64,000 bases of DNA from Erythrophleum ivorense (lineage: Eukaryota > Streptophyta > Magnoliopsida > Fabales > Fabaceae): NCBI GenBank assembly GCA_026724425.1, contig JAIUCV010000084.1:186001-250000 (forward strand), given 5' to 3'. How positions within the stretch are numbered: the stretch's first letter is position 1; the number at the start of each line of letters is the position of its first letter. Positions 21,617-33,124 of the stretch are shown in pieces. Below the pieces are notes generated by a model that saw nothing but the letters and a program-made list of their open reading frames with translations, had not been told where the DNA came from and did not search any database. Both the position numbers and the translations under genes were made by a program.

Positions 21617-22833
21617 TAATATATTATTTTAGATGTACATTTCTAGAGATACCCAAAAAAATCGTTTTAATAACGACAATGCCACTGAGAATTATGACCA
21701 AAATCTGTTTGGAAACAGGTGGTGAAAATTTGTGACTCGAACGAGTCAGCTCAGTTTTCAAAAAAAACCCGACCCGAGAAAAACGGATAAAGATGCGGGT
21801 CTGACAAACTTAAAATAAACCGGGTGAAATATTTTGTTTGGGCTGATTTCGTAATCAAACCGTTGCTCCTTCATGATTTTGATATGATTAAACAAATAAT
21901 AATCAAATTAAAAGTACTGGCGATAAATAAGCAAACAAAATCTTCTGATTCGGAAACTAACAATGAATCCAGATATTATGCTATTTATGGGGAAGAGTTA
22001 ATATGGTCTAATCTACAATAATTAGGTAAAGATATCCCTAAATATATGCTATCCTTATGAAATTAAAAAAGTGGAAAACAGAAATTAGCTCATGATTTAT
22101 TCCGAAATTTATGATTCACACACAAACAAGGAAAAGATCGTATTAATCTAAATCAACTAGGCATAAATTTTGGAGTAATAAGGCATTCAAATTTTCAAAT
22201 GATATAATAATAATTTGGAATCTATAATATATTATTTTAGACGTACATTTCTAGAGATACCCAAAAAAATCGTTTTAATAACGACAATGCCACTGAGAAT
22301 TATGACCAAAATCTGTTTGGAAACAGGTGGTGAAAATTTGTGACTCGAACGAGTCAGCTCAGTTTTCAAAAAAACCCGACCCGAGAAAAACGGATAAAGA
22401 CGCGGGTCTGACAAACTTAAAATAAACCGGGTGAAATATTTTGTTTGGGCTGATTTCGTAATCAAACCGTTGCTCCTTCATGATTTTGATCTGATTAAAC
22501 AAATAATAATCAAATTAAAAGTACTGGCGATAAATAAGCAAACAAAATCTTCTGATTCGGAAACTAACAATGAATCCAGATATTATGCTATTTATGGGGA
22601 AGAGTTAATATGGTCTAATCTACAATAATTAGGCAAAGATATCCCTAAATATATGCTATCCTTATGAAATTAAAAAAGTGGAAAACAGAAATTAGCTCAT
22701 GATTTATTCCGAAATTTATGACTCACACACAAACAAGGAAAAGATCGTATTAATCTAAATCAACTAGGCATAAATTTCGGAGTAATAAGGTATTCAAATT
22801 TTCAAATGATATAATAATAATTTGGAATCTATA
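21617..22833. repeat. 607-bp direct tandem duplication (two copies)
   Basis: About 21617-22226 and 22227-22833 are near-identical head-to-tail copies with an offset of 607 bp; only scattered single-base differences are visible. Each copy holds a short AT-rich ORF of 65 codons that I do not regard as a gene. Confidence 0.9.
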
Positions 22834-22836
22834 ATA

Positions 22837-24606
22837 TTTAGGGATACGAATATACTTTTCAAAAACCTAATGACCAATTTGTAAAACACTATAAATACAT
22901 GCGAGTGTCAAAGACAATTACATGCCTCGACAACACTCAACAAAGAAATTAACAACACAGAAGGTACATGCCTAATATTTTGATGAAACTGTAAAATTAT
23001 GATTTTAGTTAATATTTAAACATACTTTATTTGATTACCTCTTACTCTATGGTGGCTGTGTTCAATCGAACGTAGGGTGTGAAGGTCACATGCTTCACGT
23101 TTTCCATTTCAGAAGTTCTTAAAGCTTTGCTAAGATGCAGGTGAAGGAGTTGTTATATGCTTGATTATGTTTGCAAAAAAAAAATCAAGCATAGAGGTAA
23201 ACAATAAACATTTTGGCGCTGAAATTCCGACTCAGTATTTACATATTTTAAAAAGATTAGACAAGCATACCTCTCATGTCTTTGTTAATCATGCAGGAGA
23301 GTGGGAAGTAACCAATGCTTTTGATAGCGTAGGAGAAGTTGGTGATGCACTTGACCTGCAATCTACATGAAAATGGTTTCAGGCGCTGAGGTAATGAATC
23401 ATGATTTGAAAACGTGTTGCAAAAACTAATATGCTCAGTATTTACAAACTTTATAAAGTATAGACAAACATACCTCTAACGTTTTTTAATTATGCAGGAT
23501 ATTGAGAATCAACCAATGCTTTGGATACTTTTGCAGTAGAAGACCTCTCATCATCAAACGAGAGGAGAACACCTCTCATCGTCAATTATTTATGATCACA
23601 AAGGTAAATATATTTTAAATCTCATTTGGTTAGTTAATATGATAAAAAATTTCCAAGATCATATTTTCAGAGTATATTTTATTTTTATGCACTTGCATCA
23701 CAGAAACCTTGCATCAGATTAGAGAACTGTGGAGGAAGAGGCCAGGAAGACTACGTTTTGAAGGAGGAGACTAAGAAGAATAAGTCCGAACTAAAATCAA
23801 GACAACTGAAGTGCGGCAACTGAACTTAGAAAAACAGGTTACTCCAATATGCCAACAGGTTCTTCTTGGTAAATAGAAGAAAGTCAGCCATATAATTAGT
23901 TAACTAAGTAGTTTGAGGAAAGATATACTGTTACAGCCAAGGAATGGATTAAAGAACAATAAACACAATAGCCAAGGAATGGATTTAAGAACAATAAACA
24001 CAAGACGAAATCCAATTTTCAAAAAAACGACTACTTCTTGCCAATATGACTAAGGAATCCAAATATATTATGAGATCAACAGAAAGTTAAAAGGCTATGT
24101 TCAAAAAATCATGATCGAAGATGTGCCTATGCAAAAACTCATTTTATGTTACTGGAAACAGGATAGGCATTGCATGAAAAAGGCAAAAATGTAACAAACA
24201 AACCTTAAATCTTAGCATTTCCCATTAAATCCGGAACAAATGGGAAAACTACTAATCTGCACACAAAAAACAAAGTTAGCTCAAAACGTAGGCAACAAAT
24301 TCCAAACTCGAACATCCATTAATTGCTTTTGTAACAGAACCCACCTGAGAGCGGTGCGAGGCGATCATCGCGGAATCGTCAACATCTTCCTCAATGACAT
24401 AGAAATCGTAGCTCTGATGTTGTCAGAAGCGGCATAAAAATGGCGTATAAGGTTTTTCTCTTGAGCCTGTGACGAACGCCAAATTGTCTTTCTCAAAATG
24501 AGGGATTTGGGGATGAGAGAGGTGAAAGTGTAATCAAATCTGATATAATTGACAGTAATTGATTTCAGTTTGTGGAGACCTAGAAATCACAGAAAAAGAA
24601 TTGATG
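22837..24606. other. Unassigned AT-rich region with a TATA-like box
   Basis: CTATAAATAC at about 22890 is followed by a leader-like stretch, but only short ORFs follow (for example 23161-23370, 69 codons) and none resembles a known protein. Two diverged repeats centred on about 23225-23325 and 23436-23530 share CTCAGTATTTACA and end in an acceptor-like ATGCAGGA. It could be a decayed gene or a non-coding transcript. Confidence 0.3.
23936..24003. repeat. 34-bp tandem duplication
   Basis: Two adjacent copies of a segment beginning AGCCAAGGAATGGATT and ending AACAATAAACACA, differing at one or two bases. Confidence 0.8.
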
Positions 24607-24611
24607 TAAAC

Positions 24612-25975
24612 TGAAACAACCAAGCTTTTTTTTTTTTTCTTATTAAATAATTAGCCCAGATTAATATTCCCATAAATATTAATCCTCAACAGCTAATTCA
24701 GCAACACAATGCGGAAGAAACCAATATTATTAAATCATAAAATAATTGTTCAACAAATAACCAATAAAACCAATAAACCAATAAGCAACCTAAACACCAG
24801 GTATGCTACATTACTGAAAATAAACTAACACCCTAAACATCACGAATTCCTGGTCAGCCACAACAATAAAGCCAAGATTAAATTCCTAATCTCATCATCC
24901 TCTTCTCTCGGTCTCTTTCCGCGGAAGAACATTGCTGTTACCTGCATCACATTGGAATAGAGATGCGTAAGTATTATCATAAATACTTAGTGAGTGGATC
25001 ATCCTGCCTACAGGCCAATTACGTCAAACACTAGACAAAACATCACAATAATCAATAACAATAACAATGCTCAACATTAATCAACAGTATAAACCATCCC
25101 TGTCAGGAAACACCCACGTTTCCTGACACCCAGGTTGGTGTCGACCGACACCTCTATGGTGTCGATCGACGCCAGCCTCCCGAGTGTCGATCGACACTCA
25201 TCGAGTGTCGCTCGACACCGGCTCGACGCCCAGAAACCAACATCAACGAAAATCGCATTCCAAATCGCAATAACACCAAATCTAAGGGTTTTCAACGCCC
25301 CAATGCTATCAAAACACGAAATCCAGCATAAACAATCTCAAGAACACATCCTAAATCCGAAATCACACAATCTCTAACGCTTAACGGACCTACAGTCACG
25401 CACTCACCTTATAAACGGATTGGAAAGATGGAGAAGAGATAGAACAACGAAGAACAGCAACAAAACGAGTCTCCAAACTCCAAAATCTCTCTGGAAATCA
25501 CCTTTTTCTCTCAAAAACACTTCTGCCTCGAAAACTGAGCCTCTCTCGCGGCTACAGACTTTTAAATCGCGACCTAGGGCTTTCCTTGCCCCAAACCGAA
25601 CAAAACCAGCCGACTTGAATCAAACCGGTCGATTTCTCAATAACCGGTGTCGATCGACACCCTTCCTTGGTGTCGGTCGACACCCATCGACCAAAACCAA
25701 CCCAACTCAATTCGATCGACTTAAACCGGAAATCAACCCTGATAACCGGTGTCGATCGACACCCTTCGGGTGTCGATCGATACTAGTCGTTCAGAAGGAT
25801 TTAGCACACTTTCTTCGCGATGCTTGAATCTTAGACCGACTGCACAACAATCAAACAAGAACATGCACAGCCAATCCTCAATTCACACCTCTAAGAACAT
25901 GTGCCAACTACTCCCGAACCCCTAGCATCGTCCAACACCACTTCCAAAACAACTTTCTGGTTCGCGGATGTTACA
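24612..25975 (-). repeat. 3' LTR of element B
   Basis: 1,364 bp; on the minus strand it runs TGTAACATCC to GTTTCA. It belongs to the same subfamily as the element C LTR and contains several TGTCGATCGACA-type palindromes (25136-25220 and 25644-25785). Confidence 0.95.
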
Positions 25976-25989
25976 ATTCTCCCCCACTA
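25976..25989 (-). promoter_or_regulatory. Polypurine tract of element B
   Basis: Reads TAGTGGGGGAGAAT on the minus strand, directly next to the 3' LTR. Confidence 0.85.
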
Positions 25990-26264
25990 AACTGGATTCG
26001 TCCTCGAATCCCAACACAAACGTCTCTCAAAGACCTCAAAACTCACATTTTCAGTCCTATGTTATACGCATGTTTCCAAGATATTATTACTCTCAATGCC
26101 ATAATCCACTGTCATGACATCCATACTGCGACTCACGGTCCAGTACCAAAATGTGACCACTGCCACCAAACCAAAACGTGACCCGAAGCCACAACCAAAA
26201 CGTGACCCACTGTCACTAAAACAACCCATATCGAGGTAGCGACCCCCAATATAAGTCCGTTGTG

Positions 26265-27886
26265 TGATGCGTTGGGTTTTATGCTTCAAACTAATACAAT
26301 TTATAACCCAACTTGGTAGAGCTGCAAGTGCACAGCCGTGGTAAGTCGGGGTCGAACACAAGGAAGAGAGATTTCGTTTCTAATCTATGTTGAGTGATGA
26401 GTAGCTAGAACAAAGAATATGAGTGTGGGGTGATCTAAAATCAAAGGAAAACAAGTGAGAATGTGAATGAGGTTGTAAACAAAATGGGAAAGATGTTAGG
26501 CAAAGGATAATCAATGGAAACATTCAATGAAATGACAAGAGATTGCATGGGATAATTTATAAACCGCCTTGAACTCACAACACTACGGTATAACCTTTCC
26601 ACTTTCGTGGCTCCGGCTACTATGCTTAAACAACCTAATAGACTCAACTTTCGATGGTTATTACAAGTTATAAGCATGCATTAACTAGTGTTCAAGTCGT
26701 GATTGCTCACTAAATTCCTTAGGTCGACTTTTGGAAGCCTAAGACACTTAGCTCATCAAATACTAGTTTCGGCAATACAACAAGCTTTTGGAGAGTGTAT
26801 CAACCTAGAATCAAGTTGTTTAGGCGCGCTTTCCTAACAACAAGCATTATGAACAAGCAAAGATGAAGGTCCAAATGGTGAAATCCCGGTTTATGCAATC
26901 ATATAAGTCAAATCATATCATGAGCCCATCGATCTCCCTCGGCCTAACCGAGAGATCTACTCGGCCATGGCGCAAACAAGCAAGCAAAGCATGATTGAAA
27001 GCATAATCATAAGCACAAGTAAGAGATAAAGGGAATAGAAAAGCTTCTCTATTGAAGAAACAAGTCGGGTCTCCTTTGATAACTTGAAATCTCGAGTACA
27101 AAGGTAACAAAGCAAAGAAGATGGAAGAACAAGGTTTTATGTGAGCTAGGGTCTTGAGCGGCGCCTCCTTTCTCCTCCCTTGGACTGCGCAGATCTCTCT
27201 CTGGTTCTTCTTGACGGCCAAAACCCTTCTCTCCCTTTTTCTGAGGCTAAAAACTTGTATATATAGGTAAGGAATCGCTTAGGTCTTCGTGGTGCCGGAA
27301 AAGGAAACTTTCCGATGAGCTGGAGTCAATCTTTTGCGACGTGTATGGGCCGAGATAAGGCCAAGGAAACCTCCAAATAATAGCTAAGCCTCTTCTCAAG
27401 CGAGCCAAAGTCCATGCCGCGGTATCCTGGGCCTTTAGACACGCGAGATCCTCCACGGGCTTCATCTTGTCGCTATACGGACACGTCTCGGTATAAAATG
27501 AATTTCTCCTTGATGGTTGATCCAAATGGCTTGATTCCACTTCGTCGTGATGCATAACTCAAATATCTATCCAGAAAGACCAAGATCATGATTTTTGGGC
27601 GTCGGGAAGACCCCTTGCCGCGGTCAACTTCCGGATGCTCCGGTTCTGTCCGAATACGAGAATCGGACAAATGGAGTTATAATGATGCTCTTGACTTGGA
27701 AACTTGCATGGATCATGGTTTGAGGCTCTTTTGCTCCTTTTTGAATCCTTTTTGATGTTTTAACCTGTTAAGACTCCAAAACCAACAAATACAAGAAAAC
27801 TACCTCCAAAGGCATAAAACCTTATTGAAAGCACTTGAAAACATATGAAAATACTAAGTAAAAACATGCAAAATATGATGATATCA
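26265..27886 (-). repeat. 3' LTR of element D
   Basis: 1,622 bp, the same length as the partner at 33125-34746. Confidence 0.95.
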
Positions 27887-27899
27887 ACTCCCCCAGACT
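27887..27899 (-). promoter_or_regulatory. Polypurine tract of element D
   Basis: Reads AAGTCTGGGGGAGT on the minus strand immediately before the LTR. A second similar tract (AAGTCTGGGGGGAT) occurs at about 28853-28863 and could be a central or ancestral copy. Confidence 0.75.
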
Positions 27900-28335
27900 T
27901 AGCCTTTGCTTGTCCTCAAGCAAACTAAGAAAGGAAAAGAGGTTTGAAAACGTGAGAACTCTCAAATCTTTTGGAAATCCATGTTGACCTTTGTTTTAGT
28001 AATCCACATGAATCAGCAGCGGCATTAAGAATTAAGAACAAGGAAGTACATACCGTGAGTTTTGCAATTGTCCCAAAGCAATCCACTTCTCTTTAGACCA
28101 TCCAAATTCGCCACCTTTGACTCCTTTAGTTTCTAAAGGTGTGGTCTCAACTAGGGAATATCGATCAAAGGGTTTAGGGACTCTTACTCATCCTCTTGTG
28201 TTTAGACACTTGTCTCGGCTCATGCCTCACCTCTCTCTCTTCTCACTCCTTAAGTCGATTCATCCCTTTTTTTAGGGTAGCATGGTATTTTTTTTTTTTC
28301 GACTTCTTCTCCTCTTTGTGGAGGTTTTGGATGAT

Positions 28336-28451
28336 CTTCCATAGACGCGAGTATTGATGGTTGTAGCCACCTAATCCCCGGTTACTTGAATCAAATGGCC
28401 TTCCATAGACGCGAGTATTGATGGTGGTTGCCACCTAATCCCCGGTTACTT
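28336..28451. repeat. Tandem duplication of about 60 bp in element D
   Basis: Two adjacent copies beginning TTCCATAGACGCGAGTATTG and ending CTAATCCCCGGTTACTTG, differing at a few bases. Confidence 0.85.
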
Positions 28452-29167
28452 GGACCTTGATGCTTTTTCTTAAAATTGGAGGGGAGAGAGAGGGGAAACC
28501 GAACTCACATAGACTTTCACTATTTGGTGAGGATGAGGAGTCGTACCCTTTGTAAAACCAAGCCCCTAGCTGAGAAGGTTAAGTTCATTAAGGTGCGGAG
28601 TCAAAGATGTATCCTTCTTAAGCCCTTGGAGATGTGGACGTTTTTGGTAGATCGATCCACTCATGGTGTACATGTGATGGAGTAGACTGCCAAATACTGA
28701 TCAATGGTCACTTAAACGCATGCAAAACAATGGTTAGGTCCAAGATAAAGTCATAATTCTCGACAAAAGTTTTGACTCAATAAAAACGACTCGATTAGAT
28801 GAAAACAAATGCAAACAAAAATGTCAAAATGAACAAACTTATTAGTATAATCCCCCCAGACTTAACTTGCACCGTCCCGGTGTAAGAAAAAATCAGATTA
28901 AGAGGGGTGAAAGACATAATAAATTTGAAAAAAAGGGAAAGGTTAGGATGATGTTACCAAGTGATGACCAATGGGAACGAAGAGCAGGGTCAGATGACTG
29001 ATTGGGGCTCCTCTGTGGGCAGGATGGGTCGGTAAGTGATGAAGGTCAAGGCCCGAATTCCTTTGGTTTGCATTTCGGTCGTGTACGTCTCATTCGGTCG
29101 ACCCGAAATGAGTGCTATGAACCACACAACAAACCGTTAAGAATTTTATGAACGGGATTGAAAATTT

Positions 29168-29580
29168 ACCATCCAATATGATGTTTTAGAGCCGCTGGTG
29201 AAGTTTCAGATCGTTTGGTCGAGCAAATGTGAAAATCCTGTGTCGGGTGGATCTCTCGGACGGCCGTAAGGTGATGGGATGGACCACAGCTCGAACCGTC
29301 AACATTCCGTCGACCTATCTTGAAATTCCACCGACCAATCATATATTTTAGGAGCAGTGGTGAAGTTTCATGTCAAACAAACGAGCGGTTTGGGAGTTGC
29401 ACCATTTGGTGGTCCCTCCGGTCGACCGGATGATGGTGCAATTGGCCATAGCTCAAACGATGATGAATTTCCTGACCGAGCTTGAAATTCCACCGACCAA
29501 CTTCATATTTTATGAGCACTGGTGAAGTTTGAGGTCAAATGGATGAGCGGTGTGAGACTTCCTTCACAACGTGGTCTAAT
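29168..29580. repeat. 162-bp diverged tandem repeat in element D
   Basis: Units begin at 29168, 29330 and 29492, each with an ACC(G/A)ACCAA(T/C)-like start and TGGTGAAGTTT about 30 bp in. Spacing is 162 bp each time; the copies are clearly diverged and the third is partial. Confidence 0.7.
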
Positions 29581-30231
29581 CGGCCCCGGAAAGAGATTTT
29601 TGACCCTTCTCGAATTTGGCTCGTTCGTTCCATGATTTTCTTTTGGAATAGTGATTTTGAAGCTCCAAGAATTCATTTCCAGGTGGTGGTGTCGCCATGC
29701 CATGATTTTGGTTTTTGTCGGCCTTCGGTTACCCGCCATCGACCGGATGTGGCATTCGTGCGTATCTCCTCATCCGTTCACATTTCTCCGTCCTATCTTT
29801 TGGATTTGCCGACCAATATGGTATTGTCTGGTCGCTTGTGAAGTTTGGTGGACATTGGTAACACGGATTGTGAGGTAGGGCAAATTGGTCTTCCGTTGCA
29901 CCCGTGTGGTCGAGAAAAGTACGCCGGGTGGAATATCTTGAATTTTACTCGACCGTTTGGTGATCTTCTTTGACCGAAATGATTCTGCTTCCTTCCTTTA
30001 GTATTCCCAGGTGTTGCCCGCTCCTTGGTGTCGGTGTGGACCAGGGTGGGATGAAAGGGTGGGACATTTTCTCGTTTGGTCTCCTCTTGGTTTCTCATCT
30101 TAACAAAATGCATGCAATAATGATGTGAGAGATAAAAATGAAAAAGGAAAAGAAAAATACCATGTGGGTTGCCTCCCACAAAGCGCTTGTTTTAAAGTCA
30201 TCTAGCTTGACTCCCGTTTTTCTTTGTTCGG

Positions 30232-32973
30232 TTAGGTGCAGATGTGATCAGCCAAAGGGTTTGGGATCCCTTTGGTGTCTTCACATTCTGGTTCAGGTGG
30301 CTCATGAGGTGGTTTGGGCTCTCCATGATCATCTTCCATGTCGTCCTTGAAGACCAAAGCTCTCGGAAAAAGTTTTAAGGTTTTTCCGAGTCTTTCCTTT
30401 GCGGTTTGCTCATCTTTGGGGTCCGGATCCTTTGGGAGAATGATTCTTATGCTGGCAAAGGACTTAGGCACACCGTCGGGTTCTTCTTCATCTCCATGAT
30501 TGTTAAAAGACGATGACAAGACCGAGTGAATATCCTTGAAGACATTCTCATGCTTCGGCTTCAACGATTTCATCGTTTCTTTTGGTTTAGGGTAGGGTTC
30601 GCCCTTCTTGGTGCTTCTTGGCTGCTCGGCTCCTTCTCTTGGCATGAGTGTGCTCCTTTCTGGTGGTAGTTTGACTGCGCTTGGAGCTTGTTTGAAGTTG
30701 ATGCTTTGGAAAAAGACATCTTGCCGGACATGACCAAGTGTTAGTTGGTTTCTCATGTAATTGATGACCGCCCCGGCTGTGGCTAAGAATGGGGTACCAA
30801 GAATCAGCTGATTCCTCTTTGATCCTTCCCATACCATGATTTGGAAATCGGTTGGGACATGTCTCTCTCCGATCTCTAGCATAACATCTTCAAGCACTCC
30901 ATAAGGCTCCATGCTTGATAGATCCGCAAACTCCACTCTCACCTTAGGCTCTTTGAAATATTTGAATCCCAAATCTTTGGCTAGTGCAAGAGACATGAGG
31001 TTCACGTTTGCTCCACTATCACACAAGCAATCGGTGAGTTGATATCCATTGATACAAACGGGGATAACAAACTTCCCGGGATCTCCTTGTTTAAGCAACG
31101 GCTTATTGTCAAGCCTTCTCTTGTAAGCTCGCCTTGACTCCCATGTGTACCTCTCTGGTTTGTACCTCTCCTTAAGCTCATCTTCTCTTTCTTCTTCTTG
31201 AGATGGTACGGAGACAATGGCCGGTGGATCCTCTTTGGATGAAACAACACTGCAAAACTTTTGCGGATTTGCCTCTTGTTGCTTTTTAACCGCCTCGGCT
31301 GTTTGAGAGACTTGAACATCTAACTTCTGGACGTGAGTTGACAACGCCCCAAACTTATTATTTAGATCACCAAACATGTGATCCATCTTCTCATGTAAGC
31401 TCTTGGTAGCTTGTCTTTGCTCCTCCATATATTTCTTAACCGCCACATCTACTTTTTCTTCTTGTTGAGCCGGTGCAACTCCTTGGGGGAAAGTGAGTGG
31501 CTGCTTCACTTGGTAGACTCCCTTAGGATAGAATTGTTGCTTAAGCTGGTATTGACCTCCTTGGTAAGTGTTTTGGCCTCCTTGATAAGTGTTTTGGCCC
31601 GGATAGACTTGATCATTTGGATTCTCCACATTGGTGCTTCGGTAAGAGAGGTTGGGATGGGGGCGGAATGGCTGATTGTATCCTCTATTACCGTAGTTAC
31701 CTCCTATGTAGTTGACTTCCTCTTGATTTTCTTCTGCTCCATCTCTCATAAACTCCATGAGAGGCTCTTCATTAGTGGCCAAGACATCATCAACCGCATG
31801 CACTCCTCGGTTGCTCTTTAGTAGTTGTGAGACCATGTTCTTCAACTCCATGATTTGAGCCGATTCCGATGATGAGCTCGTGGTTCTCACTCCTCTATTG
31901 TATTCAGGGCATGCATTGGAATCACTTGCAGCAAGATTCTCGATCAAAAGCTTAGCCTCCGGCACCGATTTGGTCATGAAGTTGCCATTGCTCGCGGTGT
32001 CAAGTGAAAGCTTGTACTTGTGATCAATCCCATTGTAAAAGATGTTCCAAAGGTTACCTTCTGAGAAGCCATGATTAGGGCAATCTCTTGCATACTCCTT
32101 GAAGCGCTCCAAAGCTTCATAGAAAGATTCCATCGGTGCTTGCTTAAACCCGGATATCTTACTCCTTATAGAGTTTGATCTTTGCTTGGTGTAGAATTGG
32201 TTTAAGAAAGCTCCTTTGTATTCATTCCATGTTGTAATGGATTGAGGTGGTAGAGACTTTACCCATCTAAGTGCCTTGTCACTTAGAGAGAAGGTAAACA
32301 ATTTGCACTTGAAGTAGTCCGGTGACACTCCATTGATCCGAGTAGTGCTACATATCTCCTCAAAGGTGTCGACATGGTCAAGTGGATGTTCGGTGGACAA
32401 ACCATGGAATTGGTTTTGTTTCACCAAGGCAATGATTTGTGGCTTGATCTCAAAGTCGTTCCTTGGGGGTTGTGGTGGTCGGATTGGATTCCTATCCAAG
32501 AAGAATGCATCGGATGAATCAAAATCTCCCATAGTCGGATGCCTTGGATGCTGAGCGAATTGTGCTCTCCGTGGAGGCACATGTGGTTGAGCTTGAGGCA
32601 TCCCTTGGTGACCGCCAATGGGGTTTTGATGATGCTGGTTTGGTGGTTGACCGGCGTCTTGTTGACCCGGTTGCTGTTGTTGTTGTTGTTGAGGCTGCGG
32701 TTGACCGGCTACACCGGGAGCGTTTTGATTGGGTTGAGGCACGGCTCCTTGTGCTGGCTGGTCAACTCCGGCTTCTGGTAAGACATGAGGGGCTTGTGGT
32801 TGTTGTTCTTGGTCAGGGGCGTGTTGTTGGCCACCTTGTGCCGCGGCTTCACCGCCTTGATTCATTCTTTCTCTTCTTTGCCGCCTAAGTGTTCTTTCAA
32901 GTTGGTCAATGTCAAGATCTTCTTCTATGGTATTATCCGGATTGGACCTTCTTGTCATGCACCTAAGAGACAC
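30232..32973 (-). CDS. Gag-protease polyprotein of element D
   Basis: 913 aa, one uninterrupted frame. An Arg/Gln-rich N-terminus and a Gln/Pro-rich linker (residues about 20-140) precede a Gag domain of the Athila/Tat type, with DKALRWVKSLPPQSITTW, ESFYEALERFKEYARDCPNH and FYNGIDHKYKLSLDTASNG. Gly/Tyr/Gln repeats follow near residue 430-490. The C-terminal third holds a retropepsin-like aspartic protease (LCDSGANVNLMSLALAKDLG; LILGTPFLATAGAVINY). The ORF ends soon after, with an acidic tail and no RT. No CCHC knuckle is evident. The start is uncertain because a second Met lies five residues downstream. Confidence 0.88.
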   Translation of the reverse strand: MSLRCMTRRSNPDNTIEEDLDIDQLERTLRRQRRERMNQGGEAAAQGGQQHAPDQEQQPQAPHVLPEAGVDQPAQGAVPQPNQNAPGVAGQPQPQQQQQQQPGQQDAGQPPNQHHQNPIGGHQGMPQAQPHVPPRRAQFAQHPRHPTMGDFDSSDAFFLDRNPIRPPQPPRNDFEIKPQIIALVKQNQFHGLSTEHPLDHVDTFEEICSTTRINGVSPDYFKCKLFTFSLSDKALRWVKSLPPQSITTWNEYKGAFLNQFYTKQRSNSIRSKISGFKQAPMESFYEALERFKEYARDCPNHGFSEGNLWNIFYNGIDHKYKLSLDTASNGNFMTKSVPEAKLLIENLAASDSNACPEYNRGVRTTSSSSESAQIMELKNMVSQLLKSNRGVHAVDDVLATNEEPLMEFMRDGAEENQEEVNYIGGNYGNRGYNQPFRPHPNLSYRSTNVENPNDQVYPGQNTYQGGQNTYQGGQYQLKQQFYPKGVYQVKQPLTFPQGVAPAQQEEKVDVAVKKYMEEQRQATKSLHEKMDHMFGDLNNKFGALSTHVQKLDVQVSQTAEAVKKQQEANPQKFCSVVSSKEDPPAIVSVPSQEEEREDELKERYKPERYTWESRRAYKRRLDNKPLLKQGDPGKFVIPVCINGYQLTDCLCDSGANVNLMSLALAKDLGFKYFKEPKVRVEFADLSSMEPYGVLEDVMLEIGERHVPTDFQIMVWEGSKRNQLILGTPFLATAGAVINYMRNQLTLGHVRQDVFFQSINFKQAPSAVKLPPERSTLMPREGAEQPRSTKKGEPYPKPKETMKSLKPKHENVFKDIHSVLSSSFNNHGDEEEPDGVPKSFASIRIILPKDPDPKDEQTAKERLGKTLKLFPRALVFKDDMEDDHGEPKPPHEPPEPECEDTKGIPNPLADHICT

Positions 32974-33099
32974 AAAGAAAGAGTATTAAGTAAAATTTTT
33001 ATGGTTTTTTAAAGTTTTATGAAAAACAGAAAATGAAATGTAAAAACAAATAGAACTAGACTAAAAATCAATCAAGAAACTTGAAAGAAATACAACTCT

Positions 33100-33117
33100 T
33101 CCCCGGCAACGGCGCCA
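33100..33117 (-). promoter_or_regulatory. Primer binding site of element D (tRNA-Asp type)
   Basis: TGGCGCCGTTGCCGGGGA on the minus strand, 7 nt inside the 5' LTR. This is the primer site typical of Athila elements and differs from the tRNA-iMet site of A, B and C. Confidence 0.85.
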
Positions 33118-33124
33118 AAGAGCT

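Larger units (their letters stand above)
27900..30231 (-). other. Non-coding 3' region of element D
   Basis: 2.3 kb between the gag-protease ORF and the polypurine tract without any pol or env-like reading frame. Just after the ORF, at about 30161-30190, the minus strand reads GCGCTTGTGGGAGGCAACCC, a motif that in Athila/Tat elements normally follows the end of pol. The pol block therefore appears to be missing between protease and this motif. Confidence 0.6.

Noticed and set aside
23161..23370. 69-codon ORF as a gene
   Set aside because: No homology, A-rich start, and it overlaps one copy of a diverged direct repeat with splice-like motifs.
27900..30231. env-like ORF in element D
   Set aside because: Only short unconnected ORFs occur and the region is largely repeats; no signal peptide or membrane segment pattern.
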